From Acanthopleura granulata (lineage: Eukaryota; Mollusca; Polyplacophora; Chitonida; Chitonidae): a stretch of DNA of 64,000 nt. The stretch is taken from positions 15,001-79,000 of the forward strand of contig JABBOT010000008.1 in the NCBI GenBank assembly GCA_016165875.1, given 5' to 3'. The notes below the pieces were generated by a model, which made no database searches, had not been told where the DNA came from, and saw only the letters and a program-made list of their open reading frames with translations. Numbering within the stretch: position 1 is the first letter of the stretch; each line of letters begins with the position of its first letter. This document shows, piece by piece, positions 51,837-62,937 of the stretch. The position numbers and the translations under genes are program-made.

Positions 51837-52250
51837 TTTTGTTGCTGTAGAGAGAATGAATGCGTTGAGACTGCTTAAAGCTGGTGCTTTTATACGAATC
51901 GACTGGTTTGTGCATTGAGTTATTTTTACAAAGAGCGCCTTCGAACCAGCCAGCGCGAACCGAAAGAGAAAACCGTTCCGGCCGTCGCAGCGCCAACTTT
52001 GTGACAGTTGTTGGGAGAAAGGATTGCACGAGCTGGAATTATTCCAAATTCCCACGAGGTGGCGTTGTGCCAAAGTCTTCCAAGAAAAACAAACTATCTT
52101 ATGATATGTCTGCATTACACAAAAATTTCAAAACACTCGCTCACGAGAGCATTCATTTAGTTTTCCATATAAAGCCGTTCTTTTCCGCACCTCAGCTGTC
52201 AGTTTACCTGGAAGCTTCAGACCGTCAACTAGCACTGCCTGACTGACTTA
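51837..52250. promoter_or_regulatory. Bidirectional promoter of gene X and gene S (C)
   Basis: Matches 32770-33150 of B reversed. 'CGTATAAAAGCACC' on - serves gene S; 'CCATATAAAGCCG' on + at ~52167 serves gene X. One copy of the AGAGAAAACC GC-rich block (two in B). Confidence 0.55.
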
Positions 52251-52257
52251 CTGACAG

Positions 52258-53596
52258 CAACCATCAAAAATAACAACAACTGGAGCGACGAACACTGTTC
52301 TAACGGAGAAAGACACAACGGATGCACAGTCCCCAAGAATAAAATTAAACTTTCCTGATCGGACAAGAAGACTTCGTTAAAAACTCCAGCGGATGTCGTA
52401 TTTCAGTTGCTGAAGATAAAATCACCTTCTTCCAATATATAAATCAGTCTCTCCAGCGCAGTATAGCCATTGCAGTTGATGCCTGGGACAAATTTGAAAG
52501 CCTCTTTCAATCACAAACACGCCGAGCAGTAACCGGTCCTATACCAGCTAGTGAAGATGATGAGATTAGCCTACCGTCAGAACAGCTCTTTGGCCTGAGT
52601 GAGAACATTTTTATTAGTTTTTCAACATATAAGAATCCATAATCCGGGGAGCGCTGGTGGTATGCAAATAATAAACAATGCACGCAATACAGGAAGCAGG
52701 GAAAATATTATCCTAAGAAAGGGGGTGTCACTTTTCCCGCTGACATGTGGAAAGACCTGACCGAGGCCTGTCATCGTATACCAGCCATACTTGGGAAAAC
52801 AGATGAAGCAGTGTCCCAGACAGCTAGTACATCATCTACTTCCCCACCCCCTCCAATTCCTTTCGTCGCTGAGGGGAACACCATTCTGAATAATTTAATG
52901 TGGACTGCAATGATGGAACATATGATTCCCCTTGCTGATCATGTAAACAGAAGAACAATGTGAAGGTTTTGTGTGGATCGTCCGAGTCAAGTCGCCATCC
53001 TTGTCTCCAGCCATTATTTTATATACATGTGCAAAGCGAAATTACAGTTGACCAAGCAGCATTGCGTTTGGATGAATCTAAGGTGATCACCGATTTTCAG
53101 AATGCGGCTAAAGAGGATGGATGGCCAGATGATAAAGCCCAGATGTACTTAGATAAAGATGTACTGGAGCGTTTGACAGGAAGGTTGTTGAAGATGGAGA
53201 AGCGGTGTAAGTAAGTATTTTAAAAAGAATTCAAGTGATTTTTCGCTGAGCTATATAAATATATGTTTATATATAATTTACAGATAAATGTTTCCTGGTA
53301 TACCATGTACTGTTGTTGAAAGTCATGTCCCCTTATACTGAATTATGCACATGTATAGTTATTTTATTTATTTATTGTTTTTCAGACCACCTCCTTCGCC
53401 TCCCAAGTGATTTCTACTCAATTCAGGTCGTAGAGGGAATATAAGAATACTCAATCTCGACAATTCTAGGTGTTTTCATTTGGGCAACACATCGGTGTCA
53501 ACGGTGAATAGGTATCAGCGAATGGCCGTGTGGAGGCAGAGTACAACAAGACTAAACCATTATATGGACGATTTAATGAACTTTGAGATTTGGTGA
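52258..53596 (+). pseudogene. Gene X with PC4-like domain (Polinton C)
   Basis: Lys-rich front ('PKNKIKLS'), 'DEDKITFFQ'-equivalent, then the PC4-like block at 52540-52810 ('GERWWYANNKQ', 'GKYYPKKGG', 'FPADMWKDLTEACHRI', 'LGKTDEAVSQT'), a Pro linker, 'QAALRLDESKVITDFQNAAK' at 53057-53115, intron 53211-53385, and exon 2 with 'NIRILNLDNSRCFHLGNTS' ending at 53596. The original ATG is not found. Stops near 52360, 52440 and 52640, and frame changes near 52960. Exon 2 is the cleanest of the three copies. Confidence 0.65.
53211..53385 (+). other. Intron in gene X (C)
   Basis: GGTGTAA|GTAAGTATTT ... ATTGTTTTTCAG|ACCACC. 175 bp. Same sites as in A and B; B's intron is only 58 bp. In B and C the phase fits directly. 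Confidence 0.75.
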
Positions 53597-53839
53597 GAAA
53601 GTGTGGTTGTTAACTCATAGTCCCAGTTTGTGAGTTGTTTTTTCCCCGTACGCATTGCACAACGGAGGCTGAATACTATAAAATATCGTTCAGCGTGTTT
53701 GTAATGTTCAAGTAAAAACAAAAGAAAAAGAATTGTGGAAACTATGTGTTTGTTTGTTTTATGATTTATCAGTTTTACCCATATGATTGGTCTTGATCTG
53801 ATTGAAGTTTATTATTATTTATCATGCGCTAAAAGATTG

Positions 53840-54340
53840 ATGTTGATTTGGAGTTATTCACAGCCTACGTCGCTCATGCGTACACGGTGATATGGTGCAA
53901 AGAGTATTTCCCCTTGAAACAGCAAAATATGTCGGGCACGGTCAATGGGAGATAACCCATGCCTAATCTCACTCTGTCGGTTGTACATGTACGTGGAAAA
54001 TATCGCTAAAGATCTGCATGGATATATACGTATGTCGAGGCTAGCATAAGATGTATTGTACTCTTCAGCATTTCATTATTATTCCACTGGATAGAGAGGA
54101 GATAACACTAGTAAAATGAAATCGACGGTTTTAGGGTAGAAAGAACTTGTTGAATAAATAACCGATCTCCAAGCATATAAGGGCGTAGTGGAATCTATGT
54201 TTGAAGATTAGGTTCTGAACGAAGGACACTATTCACCAAAGACATGTGTGACGGCTTAGAGAATTCTAATCCGATTCGTCAATACAAATACCGTGAAGTT
54301 ATACCGAAACTTACAGCGCAAGTCGGCAGCTACAACCCAT
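53840..54340 (+). pseudogene. Gene Y (Polinton C)
   Basis: 'DLELFTAYVAHAYTV', 'PLETAKYVGHGQWEITHA' at 53845-53960, and 'KGVVESMFED'-type sequence at 54182-54212 with several stops. Follows gene X and precedes the integrase, as in A. Confidence 0.4.
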
Positions 54341-54462
54341 ATAAAACCCTAATGAATATCTCTCATGCCCTGGATGCTTACATCTCTAGATGCCTGTATC
54401 ACTTGTACTGATACTTGTTGATGTTTAGTGAAATGGGTATAAAATAAACGTACCTATCCATT

Positions 54463-55521
54463 ATGACTTAACGCCGACAAAACAGCGATACCGTCGCTGA
54501 AGTTTTAGAACAGCTATATTATGATCCCCAGAGCCCAGCTCCTAATAGCGAGGTACGTGCTATATTACGGACAGCACGTCAGCATGATCTACCTGTGTCA
54601 TGTGATGGTGTAAAGACTTGGTTAGCCGAACAGGGGATATACACTTCATCGTCCAGCTCAGCGACACTATGCCCGTAATAGAGTTATTGTGGGCGGGACA
54701 GACAGTCAGTGGCAAGCTGATTTGGTTGACATGAGTAGACTAGCCAGGTACACTAGCCGTTACCTGCTCACATGCATCCACATTCCTTCTAAATATGCTT
54801 GGGTAGTTCCCTTTACTACAGGTGCTAATCTTATTGAAGTGTTTAAAAGTATTTTCAAGTCTGGACTACAGCTATTATATTTACAAACCGACAATGGGAA
54901 AGAGTTTCTGAACAAGGTATTTCAGGCATTTTTAAAGGAGGATGTGTTTTTTTTAATTTTCACACATGTAATGAAACGAAAGCCTCCGTATTGTACTTGT
55001 TTAATCCCACTTTTAAAGCTCGCATGTATAAACATTTCACTGCTAATGACACTCGGCGTTACCTGAATCTTTTACCTGCCTTAACACGGGGTTACAGTCG
55101 GGCGTCTCACCGCAGCATTCGGCGAGCTCCGATTACCGTTAAAACTGACAATCAACGCGAAGTTCGGGCTATATTACATAGCTCTATGCAATCCTGGTGT
55201 AATAAGAGAATTTATCGGCGTAAAATAGGAGATCTGGTTCGGATTAGTAAAATCTAGAGAACTTTTGAGAAGTCTTAGCTGTCTAAGTGGAGTCAAGAAA
55301 TATTCCGTGTTGTAGCACGTCAACCGCGACAACCTGTGGTGTATACATTAGCTGATTTGAATGGAGAAAGACTCTCGGGGACGTTTTACGAGACAGAAGT
55401 CAGAAATCAAGTGGAGACTGCATTATACAGCAAAAAGGAACGCGGCAAAGCATATCACTTGGTGAAATGGCGAGACTGGCCGGCTAGTTTTAATTCGTGG
55501 GTGCCAGCGACAGATGTGTAA
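54463..55521 (+). pseudogene. Integrase with chromodomain (Polinton C)
   Basis: From ATG 54463: 'VLEQLYYDPQSPAP', 'HDLPVSCDGVKTWLAEQG', core with 'DSQWQADLVDM' (first Asp at 54719-54721) and 'QTDNGKEF' (second Asp at 54890-54892). The catalytic Glu position is Tyr ('ASVLYLFNPTFK', ~54995). Then 'RAPITVKTDNQREV', 'IYRRKIGDLVRI', 'YTLADLNGERLSGTFYE', and an intact chromodomain 'YHLVKWRDWPASFNSWV' ending at 55521. Stops near 54468 and 54677, frameshifts near 54680, 54960 and 55257. A TATA-like box (tataaaat) at 54438. Confidence 0.85.
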
Positions 55522-55570
55522 CGTATTTCAAAACGGTCTTCATCCCACCTGTGCTCAGTCTGCTTGCGCG

Positions 55571-55800
55571 ATGCCTAAGTGTGTAGACGACTGCAAGAGA
55601 ATAAAGGCACCACTATTTTTGCTGGTGTCGTGGTGTTGTACACTGGATTGTTAATGGGTGGACTGGGAATTGATTTAATATACCAATGACCAAGGACAAA
55701 TATTTGTTACGCATCCTGCAAGAGCGATTGAACAAGACGTCATCCCAACACAATACTGTAAAAACTGAACCTACGAGCCGACCTGCACAGGTAAATTCAT
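55571..55800 (+). pseudogene. Membrane protein (Polinton C)
   Basis: 'MPKCVDDC' then a broken hydrophobic segment (55618-55675). It matches A and B at the N-terminus and near 'KYLLRILQERL'. A deletion removes most of the Ser/Pro tail. Confidence 0.5.
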
Positions 55801-55882
55801 CTTAACACTCCTCCGTATCTTACCAGCCCCAGCCTCGATAATCTCAGCCATTTTCCTTCAACTTGACTTTCCCATAATACCC

Positions 55883-56509
55883 ATGGATGTACGATGGATA
55901 AACTCATTTACCTGTCTTGTCAGTGGACCGACGGGGAGTGGAAAATCGGTCTTTGTCAAACGTGTTATAGGGCACGCTAGCGAACTTACCCATCCATCTC
56001 CCGAGCGTGCTGTCATGGTGTTACGGTGAATGGCAGCCTATGTACACTACGTTACCCAATGTTGAATTTCAAGAACGAGTACCCCACAGTATTTAATCCG
56101 GAGGAACAAACTTTAGTAATTGTCGATAACCTTTTGGCCGAAGCAGACGACCGTGTAACAGCACTCTTTACCAAGGGAAGCCATCATCGTAATATCAGTG
56201 TGATCTACATTGTGCAGAAACTGTTTAACAAAATCAAAGACAGTAGAACCATTAGGTTAAACGCTCATTACTTGGTCGTATTTAAAAACCGCCAAGATTC
56301 CTCTCAAATCCATCTGTGGAAAAGATTCCATCGGCAAACAAATGGCCCCAGGTGAAACTCAGTACGTACAAGAGGCCTTTAAAGATGCCACATCCGAACC
56401 TTACGGGTATTTGCTTGTCGATTTCAAGCAAACCACACCTGATCATCCCCGTTTGCGTACACATATATTTCCCGACGAATTGCAGTATGTCTATCTGCCC
56501 AAATCATAA
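55883..56509 (+). pseudogene. Packaging ATPase (Polinton C)
   Basis: Starts 'MDVRWINSFTCLVSGPTGSG' with Walker A GPTGSGKS at 55927-55950. After a frame change near 56015: 'QTLVIVDNLLAEADDRVTAL'-type Walker B region, 'NISVIYIVQKLFNKI', 'NAHYLVVFKNRQDSSQI'. Another shift near 56310, then 'YGYLLVDFKQTTPDH', ending at 56509. The least damaged ATPase in the motif regions. Confidence 0.85.
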
Positions 56510-56607
56510 AAAATATTAACTTTCAGGGAGAATAACTCTCACAGGAATTTGGAATAAAACTTCCGATATTTCACTTACTGCGTCATTATATAATTACACA
56601 CCAAGCA

Positions 56608-56935
56608 TTTCAGCACGATTACGTCACTTTCCACCTTTGCTGAAACTCCTTGTCAATGGTCACCCGCACCTGACAATTCTTCGCGAACCTAATGCCGAAG
56701 TTATCCGTTGTGTATTCGAGGTTTGTAAGAACACTTTAAATGGGAATATCTCACTAACACCAGCTCAGAAGCCAGGGTTACTTCCGTACAAGACACATCT
56801 ACGTACGCTAGTAAACAAGCGCGCTTCGCTTCATCGCAAGCGGATCATTATACAGAAAGGTGGAATATCACCTCTCTTTATGGCCATTCGGGCTATTGTC
56901 TCTCTTATAGGTGGATTGTTTGGGGGTGGAAGTTA
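56608..56935 (+). pseudogene. Conserved small Polinton protein 'MSARL' (C)
   Basis: Open from the second residue to the stop. The ATG is changed to ATT ('gcATTTCAGCACG' against 'ccATGTCAGCACG' in A). 'RCVFEVCKNTLNGNISLTPA', 'HRKRIIIQKGG', and a hydrophobic end 'IGGLFGGGS'. Defines the true C-terminus, lost to frameshift in A and to deletion in B. Confidence 0.65.
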
Positions 56936-56944
56936 AGAAAAAAT

Positions 56945-57413
56945 ATGTCTCATATGAAAAAAATGGCCTTGATTGAACCTCGTCTGTCAGAAGGATTGCT
57001 TCGGCCGACTTCACGTTTCCCTATGCCGTCTACTGTCAAATTCCTCAACGCATTAGATGAAGTTATAGAAAGGATTTTAAAGAATGGAACATTGTCAAAT
57101 AAAGATAAAACTTAGCAGCACCAACAAGCCTTCCAACGCTACTTCACAGTTGACAATCCATATCAAGAAAGCCTCAAGCCAGCGCCAAAGCCGGGTACAG
57201 CTCTACCTGTACCTTCACCTGCTACATCCGTACCCTCTCAGGCAGCCTTGCTCCGTACAGGAAAAGGAGAAGGGAGAAACGGTCTTAGGACATAAGCCGG
57301 AAGATATGTTCACACCTCATAAACCAAAAGGATCAACTGCTTTTTCCCAGTCTAAGACGCGTAAATCAAAGCCTAAACGAAGAGCTGAGTGGGAACGACT
57401 ACTGCGGGAGTGA
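56945..57413 (+). pseudogene. Conserved small Polinton protein 'MSHMKKM' (C)
   Basis: 'MSHMKKMALIEPRLSEGLLR', stop near 57111, Pro-rich linker, and the basic C-terminus 'TRKSKPKRRAEWERLLRE' in a shifted frame. Followed by a short basic frame ('TPSRGNSKAKRKIT') to 57505, also seen in A. Confidence 0.6.
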
Positions 57414-57548
57414 CGGTACAGTCTCACCGCAATCAAGACCCCATCTCGTGGTAATTCAAAGGCCAAGCGTAAAATCACTCAACTTCAGCAGTGGTCTCCT
57501 TATTAAAAACGGGGTTTCTCATGCCATGGGGTTAGTTGGATATACAGC

Positions 57549-58295
57549 ATGTTTTATATGACGTTAACGAGCAACAGCTCATTGAACTACTTCCCAAATA
57601 ATACGTTAGCCTATTACACTACCTAACTGCCTGGACCGATTCATCTCTCAGCTGATTGGGAATGTGGTCTGGTGGAAATACAGTATCCACGATTGTCGGC
57701 TAGTGTCGCAGCCGGTGAGATCTGGTTTACGGTGTACGCGGAAGGATCTCTCTCTCTCTCTCTCTCTCGTTACGATCGAGTTGTACTATCCAACAGCTAT
57801 TACTCGACACCGGAAGCCCTCACCTCAGGCCTCAACGCACAACTGATGGCTACCACTAAGTCTTCTCTTTCTCCTAAAGCGGACCAAATTGTGTTTGGAT
57901 ATGATAAACGTTAACAAATATATACACTGGAATTTGAATCACCCCAAACTATGGGCCTTAGTCCGCGCTTACACGAAATTTTCAGTTTCGATCCTGACAC
58001 CAAGACGCTGATACCAACATGAGCGGAAAAGATGCACTTTGGTTCAACTCGGACGAGACGGACGGTCACCACCCTTTACATATATAGTCCCACTACTTCG
58101 TACAATAGCGGTTCGTGGGGCGTCTGGAGATCACGTTAGCAAGTACTTTTCGCATGTCATGTCATACTGAAGAAGGATTTTTCAATAATGGAAATAGATA
58201 TTAGGGACGACAGAGGTGAACCTGTTCCATTTGAGGACAGGAAAGTGTTGGTAACACTTCATTTTCGAGAGCGGCGGAGTTTACCTTTTTCATAA
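57549..58295 (+). pseudogene. Minor capsid (penton-type) candidate (Polinton C)
   Basis: 'MFYMTLTSNSSLNYFPNNTL', a stop near 57617, then 'WKYS'/'MEIQYPRLSASVAAGEIWF', a run of Leu-Ser from a (TC)n expansion at 57748-57769, 'SSLSPKADQIVFGYDKR', stop, and the C-terminal 'EIDIRDDRGEPVPFEDRKVL', ending at 58295. It shows the C-terminal domain that is broken up in A and B. About 249 codons. Confidence 0.65.
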
Positions 58296-58343
58296 CACTG
58301 TGACAAAAACAAATTCAAAAAAAGTTGACGCTGACCACCCGAG

Positions 58344-58423
58344 AATTCGAACCTGTGATCTCCCAGTCGCTCATATAGGATGTCTGGTACACATCAACCC
58401 TACATTACGTACTACTGCAACCA
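58344..58423 (-). ncRNA. Candidate pol III transcript (C)
   Basis: On -: A-box-like TGGTTGCAGTAG (58423-58412), B box GGTTCGAATT (58353-58344), then a T run at ~58324-58318. Third copy of the arrangement at 14258 and 28617. Confidence 0.3.
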
Positions 58424-58589
58424 AGCTGGCGGCGGTAACTTGTCTGTCTTTCGTGGTGTTCCGGTACAACGGGTACATGGATTAGGGAATGTTTTAGGCG
58501 CTCTTATCAAGGGACCTCTGATACCCATTTCCAAACCCTTGGAGAAAGTGGTGCTACGAACGGCCCTGCGGACTGTTAGTGATATGCTA
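58380..58589 (+). pseudogene. pVI-like protein, N-terminal fragment (C)
   Basis: 'MSGTHQPYITYYCNQAGGGN', 'VHGLGNVLGALIKGPLIPIS', 'EKVVLRTALRTV'. The frame is open for 70 codons and then runs into LINE copy 4. This copy keeps the N-terminal amphipathic part without stops. Confidence 0.6.
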
Positions 58590-59511
58590 GCTATACTTCT
58601 GGCTTTATCATACGTTTCATCCGGCTCTGCCCAGAGAGCAGTCATATGCAGTGACTCGTTGTCCTACCTTTTGGCAATAGAGCAAAATAAATTTCAAAAC
58701 CCGTTAATACTAGAAATATTAGAGATCCATTGAAAGTTAATTAAAAGAGGTAAAGATATTGTATTCTGTTGGATACCAAGTCATACTGGTATTCACGGAT
58801 ATACAGTCGCAGACAGGGAAGTGAAAACTGCTCTTAGTAAACCCATTTCTAAGATTAAAATTCCTTACACTGATTTTAAATCTAATATTCTTAAATACAT
58901 TTGTCGCCTTTGGCAGGATGAATGGGATCTGCAGGTGAATAACAAACTGTATGTCATTCACCTTGTCATAGGCTAGGACTCTTATACTTTTAGTATATCT
59001 CGTAGAGACCAAGTCGTTTTACAAAATGCCGCGTTGGGCATTCTCGTCTAACACACAAATTCATCCTGGATGGGTGCAGTGCTCCCGAGTGTGTTGGATG
59101 TGATGCGCAGTACGGCATCAAGCATATCCTTGTTGACTGTGTGGACTTTGCTCATATTCGGCAAGAATTCTATTCAGTCAACTCTATGTTTGACTTATTT
59201 AACAGCGTCGCTGGCGATGCTGTAATTAATTTTTTGAAGGCTTTTGGCCTGTATAATAGAATATAGTTTATGTATATATGTATATATTTTTAACTGCATC
59301 AAATACCAAACAATTGTGGTTTTCGACTTTTAACTGAGAATTACTTTTTTAACTGGTTTTAAAAAAAAAGTTCGTCTGTTTTTTCTTTAAATTTTGAATG
59401 TTTATCCATCATGTCGAATACTATTCAAGGCTTAGTTATTTGAACATGTTCTCGCCACGATATGGCTGAGATATTGCCAATGTGGCGTTAAGCCAAAATC
59501 ATTCATTTATT
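58590..59511 (+). mobile_element. LINE copy 4, 5'-truncated, replacing the capsid gene
   Basis: Begins in RNase H ('LALSYVSSGSAQRAVICSDS') and runs to the tail. Left of it is the pVI-like gene; right of it is the sequence just before the protease start. The whole capsid gene is missing between them and no target duplication is seen, so a deletion accompanied or followed the insertion. Confidence 0.88.
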
Positions 59512-59527
59512 CATACTCCTAACGCAT

Positions 59528-60013
59528 GAATTATTACGTCTTCAAACCGACCCTTATACATGGAACTTGGTGTTCCAAGGTGTGCTCTCTTGGAATGGTT
59601 TACCTGGATGCATGTCACATCAACCTGCTATATATTTTTTAAACACGGACCCCTAAACGAAACCTGGTACCCATTGAATTGCACTATACATAGATTATGA
59701 GGAAACCACACGTCACTTGTATGGGGAGTATTTTGACTCCTATGATCTTCCGTCCTGGCCTAAGGCTTTAAAGACGTGGCTAAATCATTGTGCGCGCCAT
59801 TAGCAATCGAATTACCGCCCCGTACAATGCTTAAATACCAGTGTGTGCGATCAATATTGTTTGCATTTTGCTCTTCATCGAGCTAGAGGACGAACAATGA
59901 ACTGTATTACGCAAACATTTCACTCTCCACCCATGGATTATACCAATGATCTTTGGGTTTATGACTAGGCAGAGCGAATGTTCGGTATTCATCCACCTTT
60001 CTTCGCTCATTAA
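59528..60013 (+). pseudogene. Adenain-like protease (Polinton C)
   Basis: 'LQTDPYTWNLVF', 'GTH' (His kept, next Trp is a stop), 'GEYFDSYDLPSWPK', 'VCDQYCLHFALHRARGR' (Cys kept, next Gly is Asp), 'AERMFGIHPPFFAH' ending at 60013. Stops near 59652, 59671, 59802 and 59967. The ATG is lost in a small deletion near 59525. Confidence 0.85.
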
Positions 60014-60349
60014 GAAAAAGCATACATACATGCATACAATGTATGTATGGAGTCTCAAGTTAAATCAGACTTGATTTTATTCTTTCATGTCTATTGTTGT
60101 ACAAATAAAAAACGGAACTCTTATACAAATATGTGCTTATAACAATGAATATGTTAGTATAGCGTTGAACAGGTGGATGTTTGGTGATTAGAACTATGCA
60201 TATGTATACACTGATGAACATGAGGAAAAAATGACGTTTAATTCCGCTTGTTTGTTCTTCTTTCAATGTTGGAAATAAATAATACTAAAAATGACATCTC
60301 ACCAAAAAAAATTTTTTTCTTCATTTCAATTCTGCACTTTATTTGCAAA

Positions 60350-61209
60350 ATAGTCGGAATCTGAAAAATAGTGAGAAATGTCTCTAAATATCGAGCACAA
60401 ATCATCATCTTAACCCTATGATTTCCACTCACCATGCTGTACAAACCTTTGTTATTCCGCACGTAGTCCGGTAAGTCCACTGGCGCATCGATGGGCGTGG
60501 CACGTGGTTTATGAACATAAAACGTAACATTAGTAACAGTGTCTACCAACCATTTGGTATTTGGGCGCTTTTGCAGGGCCGATTCAATCGTGTCGATAGC
60601 TGACAAATCAACGGTAAGTGTTTGTATATCCTCGTAGGTGTGAATATATATATATATTCCGGGAGCAGTTTTATATCAGTACTAGGATAGAAATAACGCA
60701 ATTGATCTGTATCCCGGTGACGTGAAATGAAACCGTAAGCTTATACGAAAAGCCGAAGGGTGGTCAAGAAGCACCTGTTCTAGGTATGTAGCTAAAGGAT
60801 AGAGTCCCATGATTCGGAAATTATGCACATCTTGCAAAGAACGATGGCGATGAAATTGCTGGCGGATAGTGCCTCAGTGATGCTGGTATATATCCCGTAA
60901 TTGCGGTTTTGTAGGGTACTCGTCATACGGAGATGCTATAGGGTCCGATCGAAACGAATTTGCGCTATTATTGACGTCAACTCCCTCCTGTACATTACCA
61001 ACAGAGGTCCTCTCAGATTCATCCTGATCAACCACGCTGCTATCTGACCCTAGCGAGCTAAACACAGCCTCAGGTGAGACGGGTTGAGTGATAGGTAAGG
61101 CTAATGAAGAAACCTTGGATTGCTCAGATCGAACAGCAGACTGAACTCCAGACGTTGACGATGAAGGAGTTACACAACCTCCAGTCTGTGAAATGGGCTG
61201 CACCTGCAT
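60350..61209 (-). pseudogene. polB: DNA polymerase B, N-terminal part only (Polinton C)
   Basis: 'MQVQPISQTGGCVTPSSSTS' at 61209, the same start as A. 'NSFRSDPIASPYDEYPT', then 'NTKWLVDTVTNVTFYVHKP' and 'VDLPDYVRNNKGLYSMVSGN', ending near 60350 in DNA that does not match A. Exonuclease and polymerase domains are gone; the protease end lies only ~340 bp away. Frame changes near 60870 and 60610. Confidence 0.88.
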
Positions 61210-61375
61210 AACAAAAACAAAAAATCATAAACAGGGTTTATAACTTTAACGTTTCAAGAGGACAACTCATACCGGCATATTCCCATTGTTTAATAGCTTG
61301 CAGTATGTACATAAAATACGACACAAAATGTATACCGAATCAGTTTAACCTATAACACAGGTGAGAACGGACGTC

Positions 61376-61560
61376 ATGCCTCTCAAGAAGAAGCGAAATC
61401 GATCCAGGAAATACACTAAAACGACGACCTCGGAAGAAGTCTCGCAGGAATAATTTACAGCGAGGTATGGTACACAAACTCCGACACCGGCGACTTCGAA
61501 ATAGCTGCGAATCGCCTGGGGATTTCTACCGTCGTGTAACCCATAGCTAGTGACTTGACA
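61376..61560 (+). pseudogene. Small basic protein divergent from polB (C)
   Basis: 'MPLKKKRNRSRKYTK', then a frameshift and stop within 10 residues. The rest ('NNLQRGMVHKLRHRRL') continues in another frame and matches A. Divergent from polB as in A. Confidence 0.45.
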
Positions 61561-61693
61561 AAGCACCGAAACAACCGACCATTCAACCTGACTTGACCAT
61601 AAACCTTGTAAAAACGGTCGCCCTATTGTGTCGAGAGATTCTTCCTAACACAAAAGCATTACATTTTTTCCCAGTCCACTTATTTATTTTTAC

Positions 61694-62036
61694 GACATAG
61701 CTCCGGTTTCTTTTCCGGAGTCTCCTCCCTGGCTTCTTCCATAACCTAAATTAATATTTGATCTACGTCAACATAAGAAATCCGATACAAACCCTCTTAT
61801 AATTCAGCAAACTTTCGCTGAAGTAAAAGCTAATTATCCGGATTATAAATTTATATACACTGACGGGTCAAAGGATGGGGACAAGGTCGCGACTGCGGTT
61901 GTCTTGGAACAGCGAGTCACCTCTCTTCGCCTTCCATCCTCGTCTTCAATATTTTCTGCCGAGGCCAGAGCTATACTTCTGGCTTTATCATACGTTTCAT
62001 CCGGCGCTGCCCAGAGAGCAGTGATATTCAGTGATA
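61694..62036 (+). mobile_element. LINE copy 5, internal fragment cut at its 3' side
   Basis: Begins 'gacatagctccgg' (before RNase H) and ends inside RNase H at 'gagcagtgatattcagtgat'. It holds 'YTDGSKDGDKVATAVVLEQR'. Losing the 3' end is unusual for a LINE. It ends ~60 bp beyond the point where copy 4 starts. Confidence 0.85.
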
Positions 62037-62937
62037 TTCATTTCAATGCCTTGTTCAGTGTAGCTGAAGCGAGCTATAAGCCACTCAGCCCAAGTGTATC
62101 AAATAATTCGTGGAAGTTAGCTTCAAAATGGCGGCCACGGTTGTCCATAGACAAGACTGTGACATAGAGCCCTCGATAAGGGTATAAAAATTTGGTTGAA
62201 GTGGGAGTGGTTGGAGCGGAAGGTGGAGGCAGAGAGTTCATGGGCCGATTCATGCGGGAAATCAACAAGCCGGGAGTTGCTTTATGTGACCTGTGTTAGA
62301 TTGGCGCAGTTTGGAACAGCATTTGAGACAAGCTGAGGTCTTCGAACTACAGCCTGTCAGGTGGGCATCTGTACATCCGAATTAAGTTCCATGCTACGAA
62401 CATTTAAAAACGCTTACTTCATACTATTTTGTGAAAATGAATTGGGAAGACAGTTTCCCAGTTTCCAGTATACCGGTACTTAAATAAGTACATGTGCACT
62501 AGCGTATAATTTGCGTAGCTGCAACATAACTCTCCCCTTCCACACACACGTGTTGTGTGATAAATACAAACGTGCAATAAGAATTGGGCCATGTATGACC
62601 AACAGTCTGTTTTCCAGTGATATATTTCCACGGATAATGCTTGAATTAGGGTTTTATTTCCTAGTGTGATATACAGGTACCTAAAATCTGATCCAGTAAC
62701 ATTCATTACTGTCTTCATATTAAACATAAAATGGTATGCAACTGAATATGCTCTATAAGAAGGCTACTATGATGTGACATTCAATTTAAAGTAAAAATTA
62801 GTAGAGTAGCATTTTTTTTAAATTAGTACTTTGTGGTTTTGGACCAACATAAAGGAAAAACCCAAAATGGGTTGTTTCTAATAGTGTTCTGTTGTATTAT
62901 TTTTCGGTTTGTTTGACCAGAAGAACAATCAACAGGA
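62037..62937. other. Unassigned sequence
   Basis: No gene supported. 'aaaatggcggccacgg' at 62127 resembles a YY1-type promoter site, but no gene is seen next to it. Confidence 0.3.

Larger units (their letters stand above)
49635..61693 (-). mobile_element. Polinton/Maverick element C (inverted)
   Basis: Same gene order as A and B but reversed, so the late block reads on +. The tip AGTAGTAGATAATG at 49635 is on the gene X side. Order left to right: arm units, gene X, gene Y, integrase, membrane protein, ATPase, two small proteins, minor capsid, pVI-like fragment, LINE copy 4 in place of the capsid gene, protease, N-terminal polB, small basic gene, then LINE copy 5 where the remaining arm should be. 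Catalytic polB (about 3.3 kb) and capsid (about 1.9 kb) are deleted. Confidence 0.9.

Noticed and set aside
3087..61693. A recent or active virus infection or integrated adenovirus.
   Set aside because: Every copy carries stops, frameshifts, deletions and nested LINEs; termini, gene order and chromodomain integrase fit old Polinton transposons.
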